A stretch of DNA of 64,000 bases from Sipunculus nudus. Lineage: Eukaryota > Annelida > Sipuncula > Golfingiida > Sipunculidae. Shown here in pieces: positions 22,500 to 35,383 of this stretch. The notes under the pieces are model-generated. The model ran no database searches, was not told where the DNA came from, and was given only the letters and a program-made list of their open reading frames with translations. The stretch lies in contig CM049316.1 in the NCBI GenBank assembly GCA_026874595.1, forward strand, positions 32,965,339-33,029,338, written 5' to 3'. The position numbers and the translations under genes were made by a program. The stretch's first letter is position 1. Each line of letters begins with the position of its first letter.

Positions 22500-25054
22500 C
22501 ATTATCACAACACAGTTGTAACAACAGCAATTTCGCCTGTTCCCGACATAAGTCATTTACGCCTCTCATTGATAGAAAAAGTGAAAGACACCGCCAATTT
22601 ATATCTTTTTCAAATAAAATTATAAACTTTAGCAAACACAATTTCATAAGAACGCCCCAAATCATAACTCCATCGTCTTGTGAGGTATTTAGGAAATCAT
22701 TGACACATAATGACGCAGCATCATCAAATGTGTCTGACAGAAAAAGAAATAACATCCGTGAGAGCTAAATCAATCCAATAAGGTATCCCATAATTTTGCT
22801 ACGGCACGCATGATGTAAGGAAAAACTTGTATTACAACGTAAATCAAATTTGCTGACGGGGCGCTGAGGCCATGTTTTATATCAGAACCGGAAACAGGAT
22901 TATTGAAACATACCTGGTAATTTTTAAACTTTTGTTACCACGATTTTATTTTCTATAGTTTTGCTTGTCAAATGTTACTTTTGGATGGTAAAAAGCAGAT
23001 TTCTTGGGCAGAACGGTAAATTTGTTATCGCCCATTTCGGTTAGAGGAACTCTACAGTCGTTAAGTATTCATATCATTTTATCAGCTTTGTAGGTATTTT
23101 GGTGCCCGTTTCCTCCCAAGGTACTGTTGTAGCTATCACATCGCCACTTTCAGAGTAACCTTTTCTCGCCCCGAATTTGTCATTACAAGCGTCACGACAT
23201 AACGTGCATGCTAAACAGCATTTAGCTAAGTTATTTATGAAAGTTCATCATTTTTGTTTTGCAAACAATACTCTTCAGTTTTATATGTATACGGCAAAAA
23301 ATAGTATAGGAACCGGCAGTTATTGTTTAATTTACATTCTCACATATTTACGTGTTCACGATTTCATTTGAAAGATTATTTGCATTTAAAAAACAACCAA
23401 ACACAAGTAAAGTAAAGATTTTTCAGTCAAATGTAAATGTTTTTGTCTGATTCAATTCAATGATATTGTGTATCGGATGTAAGAAAAGCATACCTGAATT
23501 AATCTTACTGAATACCTTATGATTTTACAAAAACGTCACCACCTCGTGGGCAGAGACTTCTCTTCAACATTTAATTACCCTCGTGCCGGCGTGTGAGGGT
23601 TTTAATGATAAAAACGAACTAATTAATACAATAAAATTGATCTAAGTATTTTAAATCATACATCGAATTTTCAGACATTTCATTATGGATTAAAAATTAC
23701 GAATGCCATATAATGCCGACACAGGTAATTCAGTTGCGGTCACTGTGACATCGCAAATTCTTATTGAGGACCAATTTAAGCAAAATAATGGGGAGGAATA
23801 AATATTGAAAATACAATAGAGAAATTTTCAATGAAAATGTTACTAAATATTTGGGAATCTCTGCTCTTATCTGTCCACTTTTAAATCCTTCTGTACTAAG
23901 CGGATGAAGGTTTTATGTCGAAGATACGCATGTTATGGGCACTAAACTCTCTTAGAAAATAAATTCCCAATATGAGACTGTCCTCGGAGTACTCTTGTGT
24001 CGTTTTTGCCCTTTAACTGTTTTATTTAAACCCTCTCCTTGCAAACATTTCGAAACTACTCATGTGGGATGCCATTTTGCGCATGTCGAAATTAACTAGT
24101 TGAATCATTTCGAGAAAGAATCCAGGCTCATATTCTCTTTCTTCACATTAGAGCTTCAAGACTTTTAACGGAAAGTCGGATCGAAAGATATCACAGTGGC
24201 CTTGGTCGCAAATGCAGATAATGTTTATGAATTACATTGTGACAGTGATGCGTAAAAACTGCAGTTACCTTTAAAAATAGTTGCTGGTCATCCAATTTAG
24301 CAGAATAATAGCGACCGTATGTGTTTAATAAACAACCCATTTAGCAAATACGGAGACAGCTCTAGGCGCAGTGCTGAATATTAGCCAGTTCTAATTAAAT
24401 CCATCTCATTTACGAAGTGGCCTCAATACATTACAGGTCTCCCTATGTTGTTCCATTATTGATTGATGTACCAACGATTCTTTTCATTCAGTCCCTTGGT
24501 TATGCAACAAACACACATTAACCGAGAAAACTGGGACATTAATATTAGATTTTAACATTTTTTTAAGTTACATTTATTAATTTGATCTTTAATTCCATGA
24601 TTTATTTACAATTATGACTTTGGAACATCTAGATCTGTTTTAAAGAAATACCAATTAAATTATTCTGACTATTATTTAATGTTGTTTTTTCAGCTGTGTC
24701 CGGGAAATCGGAATATTCATCAGAGTACTGGTCATAGATGACGAGGTTTAAATGAAATAACAATAAATGATAATTAAACAAATGAGAACACTGGTACTTA
24801 ACACCATGGCCTATAAACAATTAACGCCAACTTCATTTAACGATACATTATAGAAAGCAGGGGAAAATAAACAAAACACAAAGAACTTAATTGATGAGTT
24901 ATATTGATCGCGTGTGATTCTTACAAATATCTCTTATAGTTGCAGTAGTACTGAATCCGATCTCCGATCTGAATGTGAAATGTTTTTCATTAAAAAAAAT
25001 AATATTATCAAAATTTTTACTGGCTATTATACAGCCCAATGAATATCCTAATAA

Positions 25055-25060
<6 letters not shown>
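22500..25060. other. Non-coding stretch, no gene recognised
   Basis: Uniform AT-rich sequence. No repeats above background and no convincing frames. Confidence 0.4.

Positions 25061-25088
<28 letters not shown>
25061..25088. repeat. (TC)14 microsatellite
   Basis: Uninterrupted TC dinucleotide tract. Confidence 0.95.
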
Positions 25089-25091
<3 letters not shown>

Positions 25092-26233
25092 TGGAAGTGA
25101 ATATATGTGGCTGATATTTTGCCCAATATAAGGTCAAGTCAAGGCCAGAATAACGGCCACCAATAACGATTCATGCGATTGTCAGAAGTATCATATTAAA
25201 TGGCTCAGCATATTCATCAGAATACATTCTTTGCTGTTCTTTGTGACAAATAATCAAGTTAATCTTTTTTTTTTGTAAAACAACCCCATAAACCCCTATT
25301 TCTTTTTGCGTTGATTGTTATCGAATTCATCAAAATATTACATGGTTTCATGTGTGACTGATTGACTTTCATCTTATTATTGCAAGCGGCCAACGGCAAA
25401 CAGCACAATGGTAGTTCTTCTTGTCTCGGCAAGACAACATATTCATTACTCACATACTTAAGCGGCCGTCAGGCAAAGGCCATTCGGAAAGCATGTCACC
25501 ACAAATGAATGAGAAGACAAAGGACCCTGGCCAAATTATCATTATACATAAAACGCGTTGATGGTTAATTTGCAGGTATCTGTCACTACCAGATAAATGA
25601 AAACCCCACCAAAGACTAAAATACAGCTATCGTGTGCGGATATTGCATAGGACGGTACTTATGTGATTATAAACGATCTGACTGTTTGGAACCCTAGAGA
25701 GTAGGGTTATCCTAAAGATAGAACAGCATTGAAATTGAGGCTCTTGGATGAGACAGAACGATTGTTATCTAATAGATATACCTATAGTGTATTTGTTCCG
25801 TTCACAAAACAAGATATACCTTTGGTCTATGGTGTATCAGCATGGAACCTATTTATACAAATAATAAAAATCGCATGTGTGAACCCCGGGCGTTAATGAT
25901 AACGTAAATCACAGGAGTTTGACCTGTGATGGTGAATACTATTTCAAACCCCTGTCCGGCGGGATGTAAGGGGCAAAATATACACTGAGGGCTTGGTCAG
26001 CGAGGTCAAACCTCTTTAGACTGAATGATGCCGGGAGGTGCATGTCTCAGGGTCTTTTCTCGTGTTTACCTTACCTTCCCTTCCTATCATCTCCTTATTA
26101 TGGTTTAGACTATCACCATCGCTCTGTTATGCCGGGAAGACCTGCCGTTATACTTAGTTTCACCCATACAGGAAACGGCTAATATCGTTCAATTTGAATC
26201 AAGCATGTGACTGAATATAAACTGTGAAAACAA
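25089..26233. other. Non-coding stretch, no gene recognised
   Basis: No supported gene or repeat. The part from about 25860 to 26160 is less AT-rich but has no frame or motif I can assign. Confidence 0.4.
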
Positions 26234-26700
26234 TCGGGCTGGGTATTAATCAGCCCATTCAGGTACAATACGTATCGCGATATACCTAAAGCGGTATCCG
26301 ATACGTATCGACGATACGCTTAATTTTTCTTGCGAATCATTTCTGATTAAAAGCTCTGTCAGTAGTTTTCCCTAAACAAATAAAAAAAAGACCGTGATAT
26401 TAGTCTATCATCGCTCACACGCACTGAATTCCCATGAAGCACCGATAACTGTAAACACATTCCTCATCCAGTCAATTTTGCGACAATAAGTGATCTTATT
26501 TAAATCTTAAAGGGTCAATATAATAAAAAAAACAGCTCATGCTTTAAATATAACTCAGATTATAGTTTACGTAAGAGTTGAGTGGCTTGTATCTGTATTT
26601 GTGAGCAGTTTCATCGGTACGACGATACAACATGCGTAGCATATAGGTAACCGTATCGATCTGGCGTATCGATATGTATCGATAAATTGATACAGCCCTG
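26234..26700 (-). mobile_element. hAT-like MITE, about 467 bp
   Basis: The right end read on the minus strand is CAGGGCTGTATCAATTTATC, followed by ATCGATACATATCGATACG. The left end reads TCGGGCTGGGTATTAAT, with TATCGCGATA and CGTATCGACGATACG just inside. CAGGGCTGTATCGATA-type ends with many TATCGATA phrases are a recurrent hAT MITE style in animals. Both flanks contain AACAAT (26229-26234 and 26702-26707), which may be a degraded target duplication. No transposase frame is inside. Orientation is arbitrary. Confidence 0.55.
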
Positions 26701-26727
26701 TAACAATTAACGAAAAAGGTGAACTTA

Positions 26728-27066
26728 AGGCCAAAATAAAAAAAAGGTATGGTTCTCAGGCACTTTTTTTCTGAAATCAATGCGGGCGGGCGCTTTTTTT
26801 ATTTTAAATTTTTTGGTATGTTTCGATAAAAATGTCAAATGATATAGGAAAAGCATGAAAATAACTTTTTTATTTTGCTAAATAAGTAAAAGAACTACAA
26901 AACAAAGGAAATTGTATGGTTTTATCTTCTTGAAAGAAATGTCGGAGCGGCAACAGCTCAAAAATGGAAAGTTTTTATTGAAAATCAAAATAAAAAATTT
27001 TGGTGCGGGGGTTTAAAATTGATGCGGGCGGTGCCTGAGAACCATACCTTCAATTTTTTTTGGCCT
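26728..27066. mobile_element. MITE with ~36-bp terminal inverted repeats
   Basis: The left end starts AGGCCAAAAT and runs through AGGTATGGTTCTCAGGCAC (26744-26762). The right end is the reverse complement, GTGCCTGAGAACCATACCT (27031-27049), finishing in GGCCT. Flanks read AACTTA (26722-26727) and AACTTG (27067-27072), a likely 5-6 bp target site duplication. The interior is poly-T/poly-A rich with GCGGGCGGGCGC next to the left repeat. At 339 bp with no frame, it is non-autonomous. A truncated relative lies at 33003-33125. Confidence 0.8.
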
Positions 27067-27326
27067 AACTTGATTGTTTATAATCTTGATTTGATAAATT
27101 CAGAAATCATGTCATGCAGTAATAAGAATCTGCCTAGAAAAGGCCCATAAATTCTATCATGTAGACATCGATTTATCTGTGATGGAGTCCGACCGTCCGG
27201 CGGGGAGAGTCCACCCTGTGGTACTTGGAGGGGCCTGTAACATGAAATACCAAGGCTTGTTTTGCGATAGAGAAGCAATATTGTATTCGTATATTGAAAT
27301 AAACCTAATATGTAATATGTTTTTTA

Positions 27327-27392
27327 CCTTTTGAACTCCCGGAGTTCAGTTGTTGCTATCCTTTTGAACTCCCGGAGTTCAGTTGTTGCTAT
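27327..27392. repeat. 33-bp direct repeat (x2) carrying a 15-bp palindrome
   Basis: The 33-bp unit starting CCTTTTGAACTCCC is present twice in perfect head-to-tail order (27327-27359 and 27360-27392). Each copy contains GAACTCCCGGAGTTC, which is self-complementary around a central C. It sits just upstream of a TATA-like sequence, so it may be a paired protein-binding site. Confidence 0.85.
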
Positions 27393-27406
27393 CCTTCCAT
27401 GCGGGA

Positions 27407-27462
27407 GATGTATATATGCCCGACTGAGACGAAGCAAGATCTGATTTCATACAGAGTAAGTG
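27407..27462 (+). promoter_or_regulatory. Candidate core promoter with short first exon
   Basis: TATATATG at 27411-27418 lies 19 bp after the palindromic repeats. About 40 nt downstream is AGA/GTAAGTG (donor GT at 27456), a strong U1-type splice donor. The arrangement of paired palindromes, TATA box, start region near 27440-27449 and donor would fit a TATA promoter with a tiny non-coding first exon. No downstream exon could be identified, so this remains a suggestion. Confidence 0.3.
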
Positions 27463-28834
27463 CCCATAATTTCTTACATACTGATCATTAAGTTTTGATC
27501 ACAACGGAGTCTAAGCATCTTTATCAATGATAATAATATGTGGGGGCTGTTTGGTGTCCTCACGTAACACAAGGCATATACGTGTGTGATGCTTTTTAAT
27601 GGACCAGTGCAAACTTCCTTAGTATAAACTCTCTCCGCCGGAGGTTGTAGCGCTAGACACTTGTTCACTTCATATGTCAGCGCTGAAGACTGCAGCAGTC
27701 TATCATGATGAAATTTCACAATTTGTACAGCGTGCTTTGTTCTTTATCAATGGCTTTTGCATGTCTGGTGAGAAACGCACTTAACAAGAGAACAAAAAAA
27801 TAACCAATGTTTCTTGTGATACCCATAAGGCTCTGCTAGTATATTCCACGGATATAAGACATTTATCGTTACATAATATATCTTCAAACAATGAAACAAT
27901 GCATTAAATATTATAAAAGCTGTCCATGCATTAAAATTATTTTCGAAGGAAAAACGTTCTAAATGCCCAATGTATTTGCAGAATATACCTGTTTCTTGCT
28001 GTAAAACTTTCCCGGTTGACATCCTTATAAAACATTTTATCATTGCTACCGACAACCAATTACACGCGCAATCACCATGAATCGCCCAATTTAGCCGTGT
28101 ACAGAATTTCTGGAGCGGGAAACAAATTCGACAGCCAGTTCGATCTGACAATAATTGGCCTTTCGTTAACTTGGAAGACCCGAAAAGCTTCCAAAAAGGC
28201 AGTTTCAATAGGGAAAAGGGCATCTTCCGGTCACGTGGCTTGATATGAAAGGCTGAATTTGCAATCCGAAAATTGAGGGCACGTCTGAGATTAACCTTAC
28301 ATTTCCCTTATGCTTAGACATCAAATGTTCAGGCGACAATTCGTCTACCTCTATCTTCTGACATTATGGTCTGTGGAATTGCCGCGGGTATCACTGCATA
28401 ATTTGTTAACCTCACAAATCGTTTGACCCTATATTGGCCTAAATTCCCAGTATTTTTAAGGAGTTTGTGCGGGATGCTAAGAGGGACTTTTAGGGAGAAT
28501 TAAGAAAAAGCTGGACCATGGTTGTCACATGATCATCGTCTTGCCAACCATTTTGCATAACCATTTCTGCATCGGGATAAAGTGAAAAATCAGCATTCCT
28601 TTAATTTAAGACACATTTACCCACAGGTTCACGTTAGTCCATCTTCTACCTGCGGCTATGCAAAGGCAAATCAAACAGAAGTACATCTGTTGTTGTGAAC
28701 AGTTTACGTCAGCATACCTGGTAGACCTAATAAATATATTAATCATCTATCATTTAGTTGTCCTTGTTTACATGTTCTCTCTCACTGGACACTAGTATTT
28801 TATTTGAATATTTATATTAGTTTAATTCCTAGAA
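27463..28834. other. Non-coding stretch, no gene recognised
   Basis: A 158-codon minus-strand frame (27747-28223) is the longest in the window but is Cys/Phe/Lys rich, without motifs, and has other frames open across it. I treat it as chance or unknown. If the promoter at 27.4 kb is real, this would be its first intron. Confidence 0.35.
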
Positions 28835-30185
28835 TATATGTCACGCGCCATCGGTCGAACTGGCCCATCGGCCGATTGGCCAAACTCATCCATCGATATT
28901 GAAGTTTACACTAAACAAAAAGTATATACTATATCATGTATTATGTCGTATTTTTATAATAAAAAAGACAATAAGATAACAAAATTTTGATGTAATACCT
29001 ATGAATCTAAAAGAAACTGACGAAAGGCTCAAGTGGCTGACGAATCATCCCTTTAGATGATTCAGAGTGCAGCTAAATTAAATTTTTCGTTTGTAATGTT
29101 TACATGTGATTCTATACATATGCATCTCTAATTTCTCTTATGTCCAACTAGAATATGGTTATCCTACATGCTGGTCTGTTGACATACATTCTTTTACAAA
29201 CTCCTTTATAGGTCAAGCTCCCCATATATATTATCTGAGTAGCTGTTGATCACATATGGAGTATATGGAGACATTTTTCCTTAATATGAGTATAAAATGT
29301 ATTCACCACAAATCGCATGTTTCAATCGCATGTATCTTATTTATTTATTTATGAAATGCTCCTATCAGATTAATAAGCAGCGAGTCAAATTTCAATTTTA
29401 ATGCTAAAATAACATCGTGCTATGAACAAGCTTTTTTTTATTGTCAAACATATGGTATAGTTACCCCTTATCTATTATCTTGAAGGTAACGGATGCCATC
29501 ATTGAAAATCGGACGTGAACAATTTTTGATTTTTTATCTGGAGCGTGAATAAATATATTTACGCTGAACTGCTCCAGCCATCTGCTATAAGTATATATAT
29601 TTTAGACACGCCTACAGAAAACCATCATTCCGGTTAATTAATTGTGCCTTTTTGTAAATAATGTATGGTACAAACTAGTGTAATGGATGTTAAAGTTTAG
29701 AATTAAATAAATGAAACAGTTATATATGATTTATATATACTTCAGTGTGATGTGGCATATATCCGGTGCGTTTATATATTCCCTAAGTAGCCGGACGTCA
29801 TATTATAACGTTCCAGTGCCGGCAGGTTTTACAGGAGAAATATGGGTAAGTAGACAAATAAGATGCATATAACATGCATTATCTGCATTGAAATCCCTAA
29901 ATATAGAATGAAGCCCCTTTGCGCCGTTATACTCTATCATGCATCACCTAATAGCTAGTGCATGGCACCTTACATATGCGAAATAGCACGGTTGGGAGGC
30001 TCAGGGGAATTAAACTATAATTAATCGCAAGCTTAGAAGGTTTGCACTTTAAAATTAAGATATTGCGTCTTTTTTATTGTAGTTTTTTTTTGGTATTTTT
30101 TTCGGAAATTATAAGATATTAGATCGATCTATGGCGCAGGCCCATTGCCCGACTGATGAGATCGACCGATGGCGCGAGACATATA
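28835..30185. mobile_element. 1.35-kb non-autonomous DNA element with 24-bp TIRs
   Basis: The left terminus TATATGTCACGCGCC...CGGTCGA (28835-28858) and the reverse complement of the right terminus (30162-30185) match at 23 of 24 positions. Similarity continues imperfectly inward for perhaps 30-40 bp (left CCCATCGGCCGATTGGCC, right counterpart GTCGGGCAATGGGCC). If TA is the duplicated target, the element proper begins TATGTC and ends GACATA. The interior is AT-rich with no frame of note and no transposase motif. I do not recognise the superfamily. Confidence 0.75.
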
Positions 30186-33002
30186 TTACAGTGTCTCAGC
30201 CAATAAAAAGCACGTTATCATTGATGACTAAATGAGGTTCAGCAAAGTTTTTAGCAGGTGGCTGTCCATTGTTGAAAAAAAAAACAATTCATCCACCATC
30301 ACCTGGTGGCCTTATATGCTCAATCATTATCAAACACTATCATTCAAAGCAAATTTTAACGCAGATACAAATTGTTAAAATCTTTCTGAGTTTTATTTTG
30401 ATTAGATTTATGTGCGAATGAAAATGTTAAAGTCATTCCTGAAAACCAAAAGATGTTACACTCGGCCTAATTATCTCTCCAATTATATTTTGCCTTTTCA
30501 AAAGTTACCATTTTACCAAATAGATATGCTTTTCCGAGTCTTTGAGTTAGCTTTTAAAAAAACAAAATGCCCATCCAAGTATCCCTGATAGATTTATGAA
30601 TGTTGCTCCAGCCAAGTTAGACCTCGGGGGAATTGTAACGGCAGACGTTTGGTCAAGCCGTCGGTGAGCGACGACGCTGTGTTGGGAGATCGGCAGCTTT
30701 TTAGCAAATCTGTGGAGGGCTTTATGAAGACATGGCAGAAAATCTGTGGCAGCCAACTATATGTCTGTTGCATCTTTCCAAACCACGTGACAGAATTCAT
30801 AAATCTTTGGTCCCAAAGATCATGGTATGTCAGAATGGTATAGTGTTCGTCACAGTGCCTTGTTCGGGGCTTTTCCTCTCGGAATCTCGGCCTCTCAGGG
30901 GTTCAGCGTCCAGCCACTTGCGTGTATACAAATTGATCAGAAGTTGCTTTATTCAACTGCTTGGAGACTAGACCGGTACCCTTGGCTATTATACTGCTGT
31001 TATGCTACACAAATCATATCTTACCATATATCTTCACGCTCTAAAGTGTACCTTCTAAAAGTTCCATCTGCAGGAGAAGTTATGAGGCTATAAAAAATGA
31101 TCGCGTGATTCAGTTTATACCAGCATGTATTTGTGCCTTTCGCATCCCTTAATGTGCTGCCGATAGACTGGTTCTAGACTCCCTTTTACGAACGTTTGCT
31201 CAATCTACATAAAGCCGAGACCCCATTTACCAATTTTACTTGTCATTTTATCGGATATCGGCGGTAGATGTGAGGGAACTGCTTTAAAAAGCGCAGAATA
31301 AAATGGCTGCAAGATCCTTTTAACATATCGGCCGATTTCCATCAAGATGGAACATTCGCTAGATTTGATGACAGAATCGAAAATATCAGGCGATTTTTCC
31401 TACTTCTTGTACTTCTTTCACAATTTATGTTCACATCAGTAATCCAGAACATGAAACCAGAAATCACTAAAAATGGCCGGAAAAACTGGTGGTCGCCAAT
31501 ATCGGCTGGGGAATCTTCAACGTTACTTGCAGATTTTTTCATCCAATAATACAAATCGGCCGGAAAAAAATAATCGGTGGCTTGCAAGTCAACATATCAC
31601 ACTTTAATAAAAGCATTTTTCGTTAGCATTTAAAAAGCACAAACAGCAGGTAATTTAATACTGAATCAGAATTTGACTTTACTAATAGAATCAAGGCATG
31701 GCCCAGCCTCCCACTAGACAGTCATTTTCTTTTTATTTATATTAATTTGGACAAAACTATACTTTTTCTTTAGTAGAAACCATTTCGGGCAGAAATGATG
31801 GTTGCGATTCGAAATTATGAAATTTACTCCTGGGTCAATGATGAAACTGAAGCTGCCATTGAAGATATTTTCTTTTTCTTTTTTACTTATCAATTCTGTT
31901 CTTATATTTATTAGCCTCTAAACTGATGATTTTGCCAATACCTGAGTAATTAATTTTCCAATTAATTGGTCTTTTCGGCATCGAAATGATAACCGTAAGC
32001 ATCTCGGACGTCACTAGAGCATTCTCTCAGGTTGAGTTTCGGACCAATCTTTTCAGAGCATGAAGTATACGACCACCAAACCAAAGCCACAGGAGCTCAT
32101 TTGCGTGAAAGCTGCGAGGCTAAGCGTTGAACACGCTACATAACGCGTCCCCCAGACCAAATAATACCAGCGTTCTATAGCAACGAGCGACCGTCGGGGC
32201 GGGTTGCTGAATCAATATAGAACCAGACAGTAACGACCACAGATGAGGCAATGTTCGACTCCTGCAAGCGATACGCCAATGCAGGGTTTTTGTCTAAGCT
32301 TTCTACCCGATAAAATCTTAAGGTAAGACTACCTTGACCAAACAGAGTACTGGGGCAGACGGTGCCTCGATGTCATGGCAATTTCATAATGATAACCGAC
32401 TTATTTTATATACAAACAACTAACAATGATAATTTTACCTTATATTCTTGTGTAGCTACGTTTTTGTTAGTGAAATCAACTAGTTGCTATACGGTGTATC
32501 AACAAGCAGGGTTTGATCCATCGAACCCTCGATGTAACACTCATTTTGCCAAGCGATTCTTTAAGATAGTTTACGTTTCGCTTGATCAAATTAACCTTTT
32601 CATTGATATAAACTAATGAACAAATAAGAGATTTGGTTAAGCAATGCTTAGATGTGACATACTAGGCATCTTGTAACAAATTACTCTCATGTTCGCCCGA
32701 TAAACGAGTTTAAGGCAAGGGATAGTCAGATGACGCTTCCCCGTGATCTAAATGTTACCACTGTAATTGAATAAGTATAAATTTATTATTTTATTTCATT
32801 AATACTGTATTTTATATTTTCTATTCTTTTTTGCTTATTCATCTATAATGTTGTTTTCGTCAATGTAATACATATTTTCTCTCTTTTTTAATGCAAATCT
32901 TGTAATAAAGAGAGAGAGAATGAATTCTAATTGTAATAACACTATCCATTTTCATGGTAACCGTCTTTGTCTGGGAAGGCCTACTGCAAAAAACAAGGTT
33001 TG
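30186..33002. other. Non-coding stretch with patchy GC-richer islands
   Basis: At 30594-31000 composition is more balanced and several overlapping frames on both strands are open (30649-30843, 30732-30971, minus 30547-30756), but none carries a recognised motif. At 31340-31600 CCGATATTGG- and CGGCCGAT-like phrases recur, suggesting a decayed repeat. At 32184-32204 there is GGGGCGGG. Near 32905 AATAAAGAGAGAGAGA could be the tail of an old retroposon. No gene is supported. Confidence 0.35.
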
Positions 33003-33125
33003 CCCTTATCATTTGACATTTTTATCAAAACACACCAATAAATTTTAAATAAAAAAAGCGCCCGCCCGCATTGATTTCTGGAAAAAAAGTGCCTGAGGAC
33101 CATACTTTTTTTTTTATTTTGGCCT
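33003..33125 (-). mobile_element. Truncated copy of the 26.7-kb MITE
   Basis: Read on the minus strand from 33125 it gives AGGCCAAAATAAAAAA, then AGTATGGTCCTCAGGCAC, GAAATCAATGCGGGCGGGCG and AAAATGTCAAATGAT. This is collinear with 26728-26850 with a few substitutions. The other terminus is missing. It lies in the opposite orientation to the fuller copy. Confidence 0.8.
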
Positions 33126-34404
33126 TACTAGTTCCAAAATTGTGTACCCTTTTTCCATATTTACATCATGGTCAACGCCGAGTCAGGTAAGTTAGGTAGA
33201 ACGTAACAGGTGTTAGGGTCTACATAAACCTCTCCTGGAGAAACGGCCTAGCATTAAATCGTAGACGAACCCCGGCAACTCCTAACGAGAACACCGAGCG
33301 GTAAACAACTCCGGCCGAGGATAAATGTTTAGAGCCAGCCTGACACGGCGTTGTCTAACAACGCTTGATGTGTGTCAGCCTCACGTAACCAGACCACATA
33401 CAATTGGGCCTCCCAGGTACTGGCTTTATAGAACACATTATGTTTTAACTGCCCTGTCTCGCATTGCTTAAACTATATTCACTTGAAAGTAAACATGGGG
33501 ACAGGACACCTGGTCTGTGCCATTAATGATTTCCTCTCTTGAAGTATTTTCATGGATTTTAACATTGATTATCTCCTGGTTTCCTCATTTTTACTCCTGT
33601 TTGCCTGGATCATTCTATATTCAAAAGTTAATTGGTCAATATTAAAAAGTTAATTGTTCAGAAGAGACCGAGACTACCAATAACGAAACATGATTTCGAT
33701 ATTTTTTTTCAAATACCGGTCGAAACAAATACATTTGCCAATTGCAGGAAGGATACCGTATCAGCTTCATTTTTGTTTAAAGATGGGTGCATATGAGCAG
33801 CACATAGATTAAAGTGACCTCTTTACATATCAGTTATATTAAAATAAAATAAATAAAGTGGTTGCTCCTTAAAATATTATGGTATCTGCCATTATTTTTT
33901 TCCGAAACACATGTTTACTCCTGTACACAAGTGTAAATAAGCTTGCGTCGGGCGCGATTAGTGGTACAAAACATAGCACAAACATGTTTTCTTCCGTTTC
34001 TCTTCTTGTGTATGTTTCCTTCTGGTTTAGGAGTTGCCCGGTATGCGTAATAATCACATCTCTGAGCTCACGCAGTTTTGTTATGGTTAAACAGACACAC
34101 TTGATTGTGTTTATTCGCATATAAAACATATTAACATGTAAAACAAATGAACAAATCCATGTGCCTAGAAAGTTTTAATGGAAATGTCTGTATTCAGCTA
34201 AAATTAAAAAAAAAACAAATAGGGTCAGATAATACATATTTTATTGCAAATGTTCATGTAACTTAATTTAATTTCAAGTTATACCTTTTACAATTGAACA
34301 TTGTAGCTCTGAAGGAAAAAGTAATAGGTAGCAACATTTAGATTGAAATCAGAAATGCAATATTGCCGACACTTTCAATTAGGCTTAATATACCATATCC
34401 GTAA
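33126..34404. other. Non-coding stretch, no gene recognised
   Basis: No supported feature. The frames at 33869-34129 overlap on opposite strands and lack motifs. Confidence 0.4.
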
Positions 34405-34414
34405 GATATATATT

Positions 34415-34455
<41 letters not shown>
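34405..34455. repeat. (TA)n microsatellite, interrupted
   Basis: TA tract with AAATA-type interruptions near 34417-34430, then about 14 clean repeats. Confidence 0.85.
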
Positions 34456-34458
<3 letters not shown>

Positions 34459-35310
34459 TATGCACGATAAGAAATTTTCAATTAAGGTTATTTAGTCAAA
34501 ACCCAAAGTACAGCAATATTAATGTAACAAATTTGATTATCGTTAACCCTATATGCAGTAGATTAAAAGATTAAGTGAAATTTATATATATTCTCATATA
34601 ATTTCCCCACTTTCGAAGCTCCAGTTCAAAAAGCTACGGATTATACCAAACTTGCTTTGTACATGGAAAGAGGAGAAAAAAACACTATTAAAGTTTGTGC
34701 AGCATGTTAAGCTTTTTTTTCAAATATACCATTAACAATAGTATTATTGGTGATTTAGTAAATACATGTTTTGTTTTGATAATGCCTAATAATATTCAAG
34801 CTGTGAATATGAGCAGGTAATGTAATAAAATAGTTAAATGTATGTCTGTAACTGTCTGTAACTATGTTAATTGTAAGTGCACGTCTTAGATGCATGGAAT
34901 CCCGATGTAATTGTGTTCCATGTATGTACCACATATTTTGGTAAAATTATATTTTAAAAATCTTCCAGTTAAATTTGCCTTTCATTCATTTGTGAAGTCT
35001 GTCCTTGGCCATGTCAACTCATCGAGCCCTTCATAGCTGATGCCTCTATATTAATTTTCTCGCATGTTTACATATGTTTTCCGGATGAAATATTTTCTCA
35101 ACAACGGCTGAACTGATATTCACCAGCAGTTCTCATGCTTTGGGACCATAAAACAAACAGAATTCCGCAATAAGGTATCATGGCCAGAGTGAGGAAAATC
35201 AGACGCAAAGCTTTGAGCGGTCTTTTATCTGAAGGTTGAAGCGGGGCATGATAGAGTCATACATTTTCCGCTTCGAAAACTAACGCTCAGGGCCAGGAGG
35301 ATATAGTAGG

Positions 35311-35317
35311 ATATATA

Positions 35318-35381
<64 letters not shown>
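35311..35381. repeat. (TA)n microsatellite
   Basis: About 35 TA units with one phase break near 35323-35326. Confidence 0.95.

Positions 35382-35383
<2 letters not shown>

Noticed and set aside
27747-28223. 158-codon minus-strand frame, the longest in the window
   Set aside because: Residue composition is typical of AT-rich chance frames, it has no motif, and other frames are open across the same DNA.
32899-32920. AATAAAGAGAGAGAGA as a LINE tail
   Set aside because: No upstream reverse transcriptase or 3' UTR similarity that I can recognise; noted only as a possibility.
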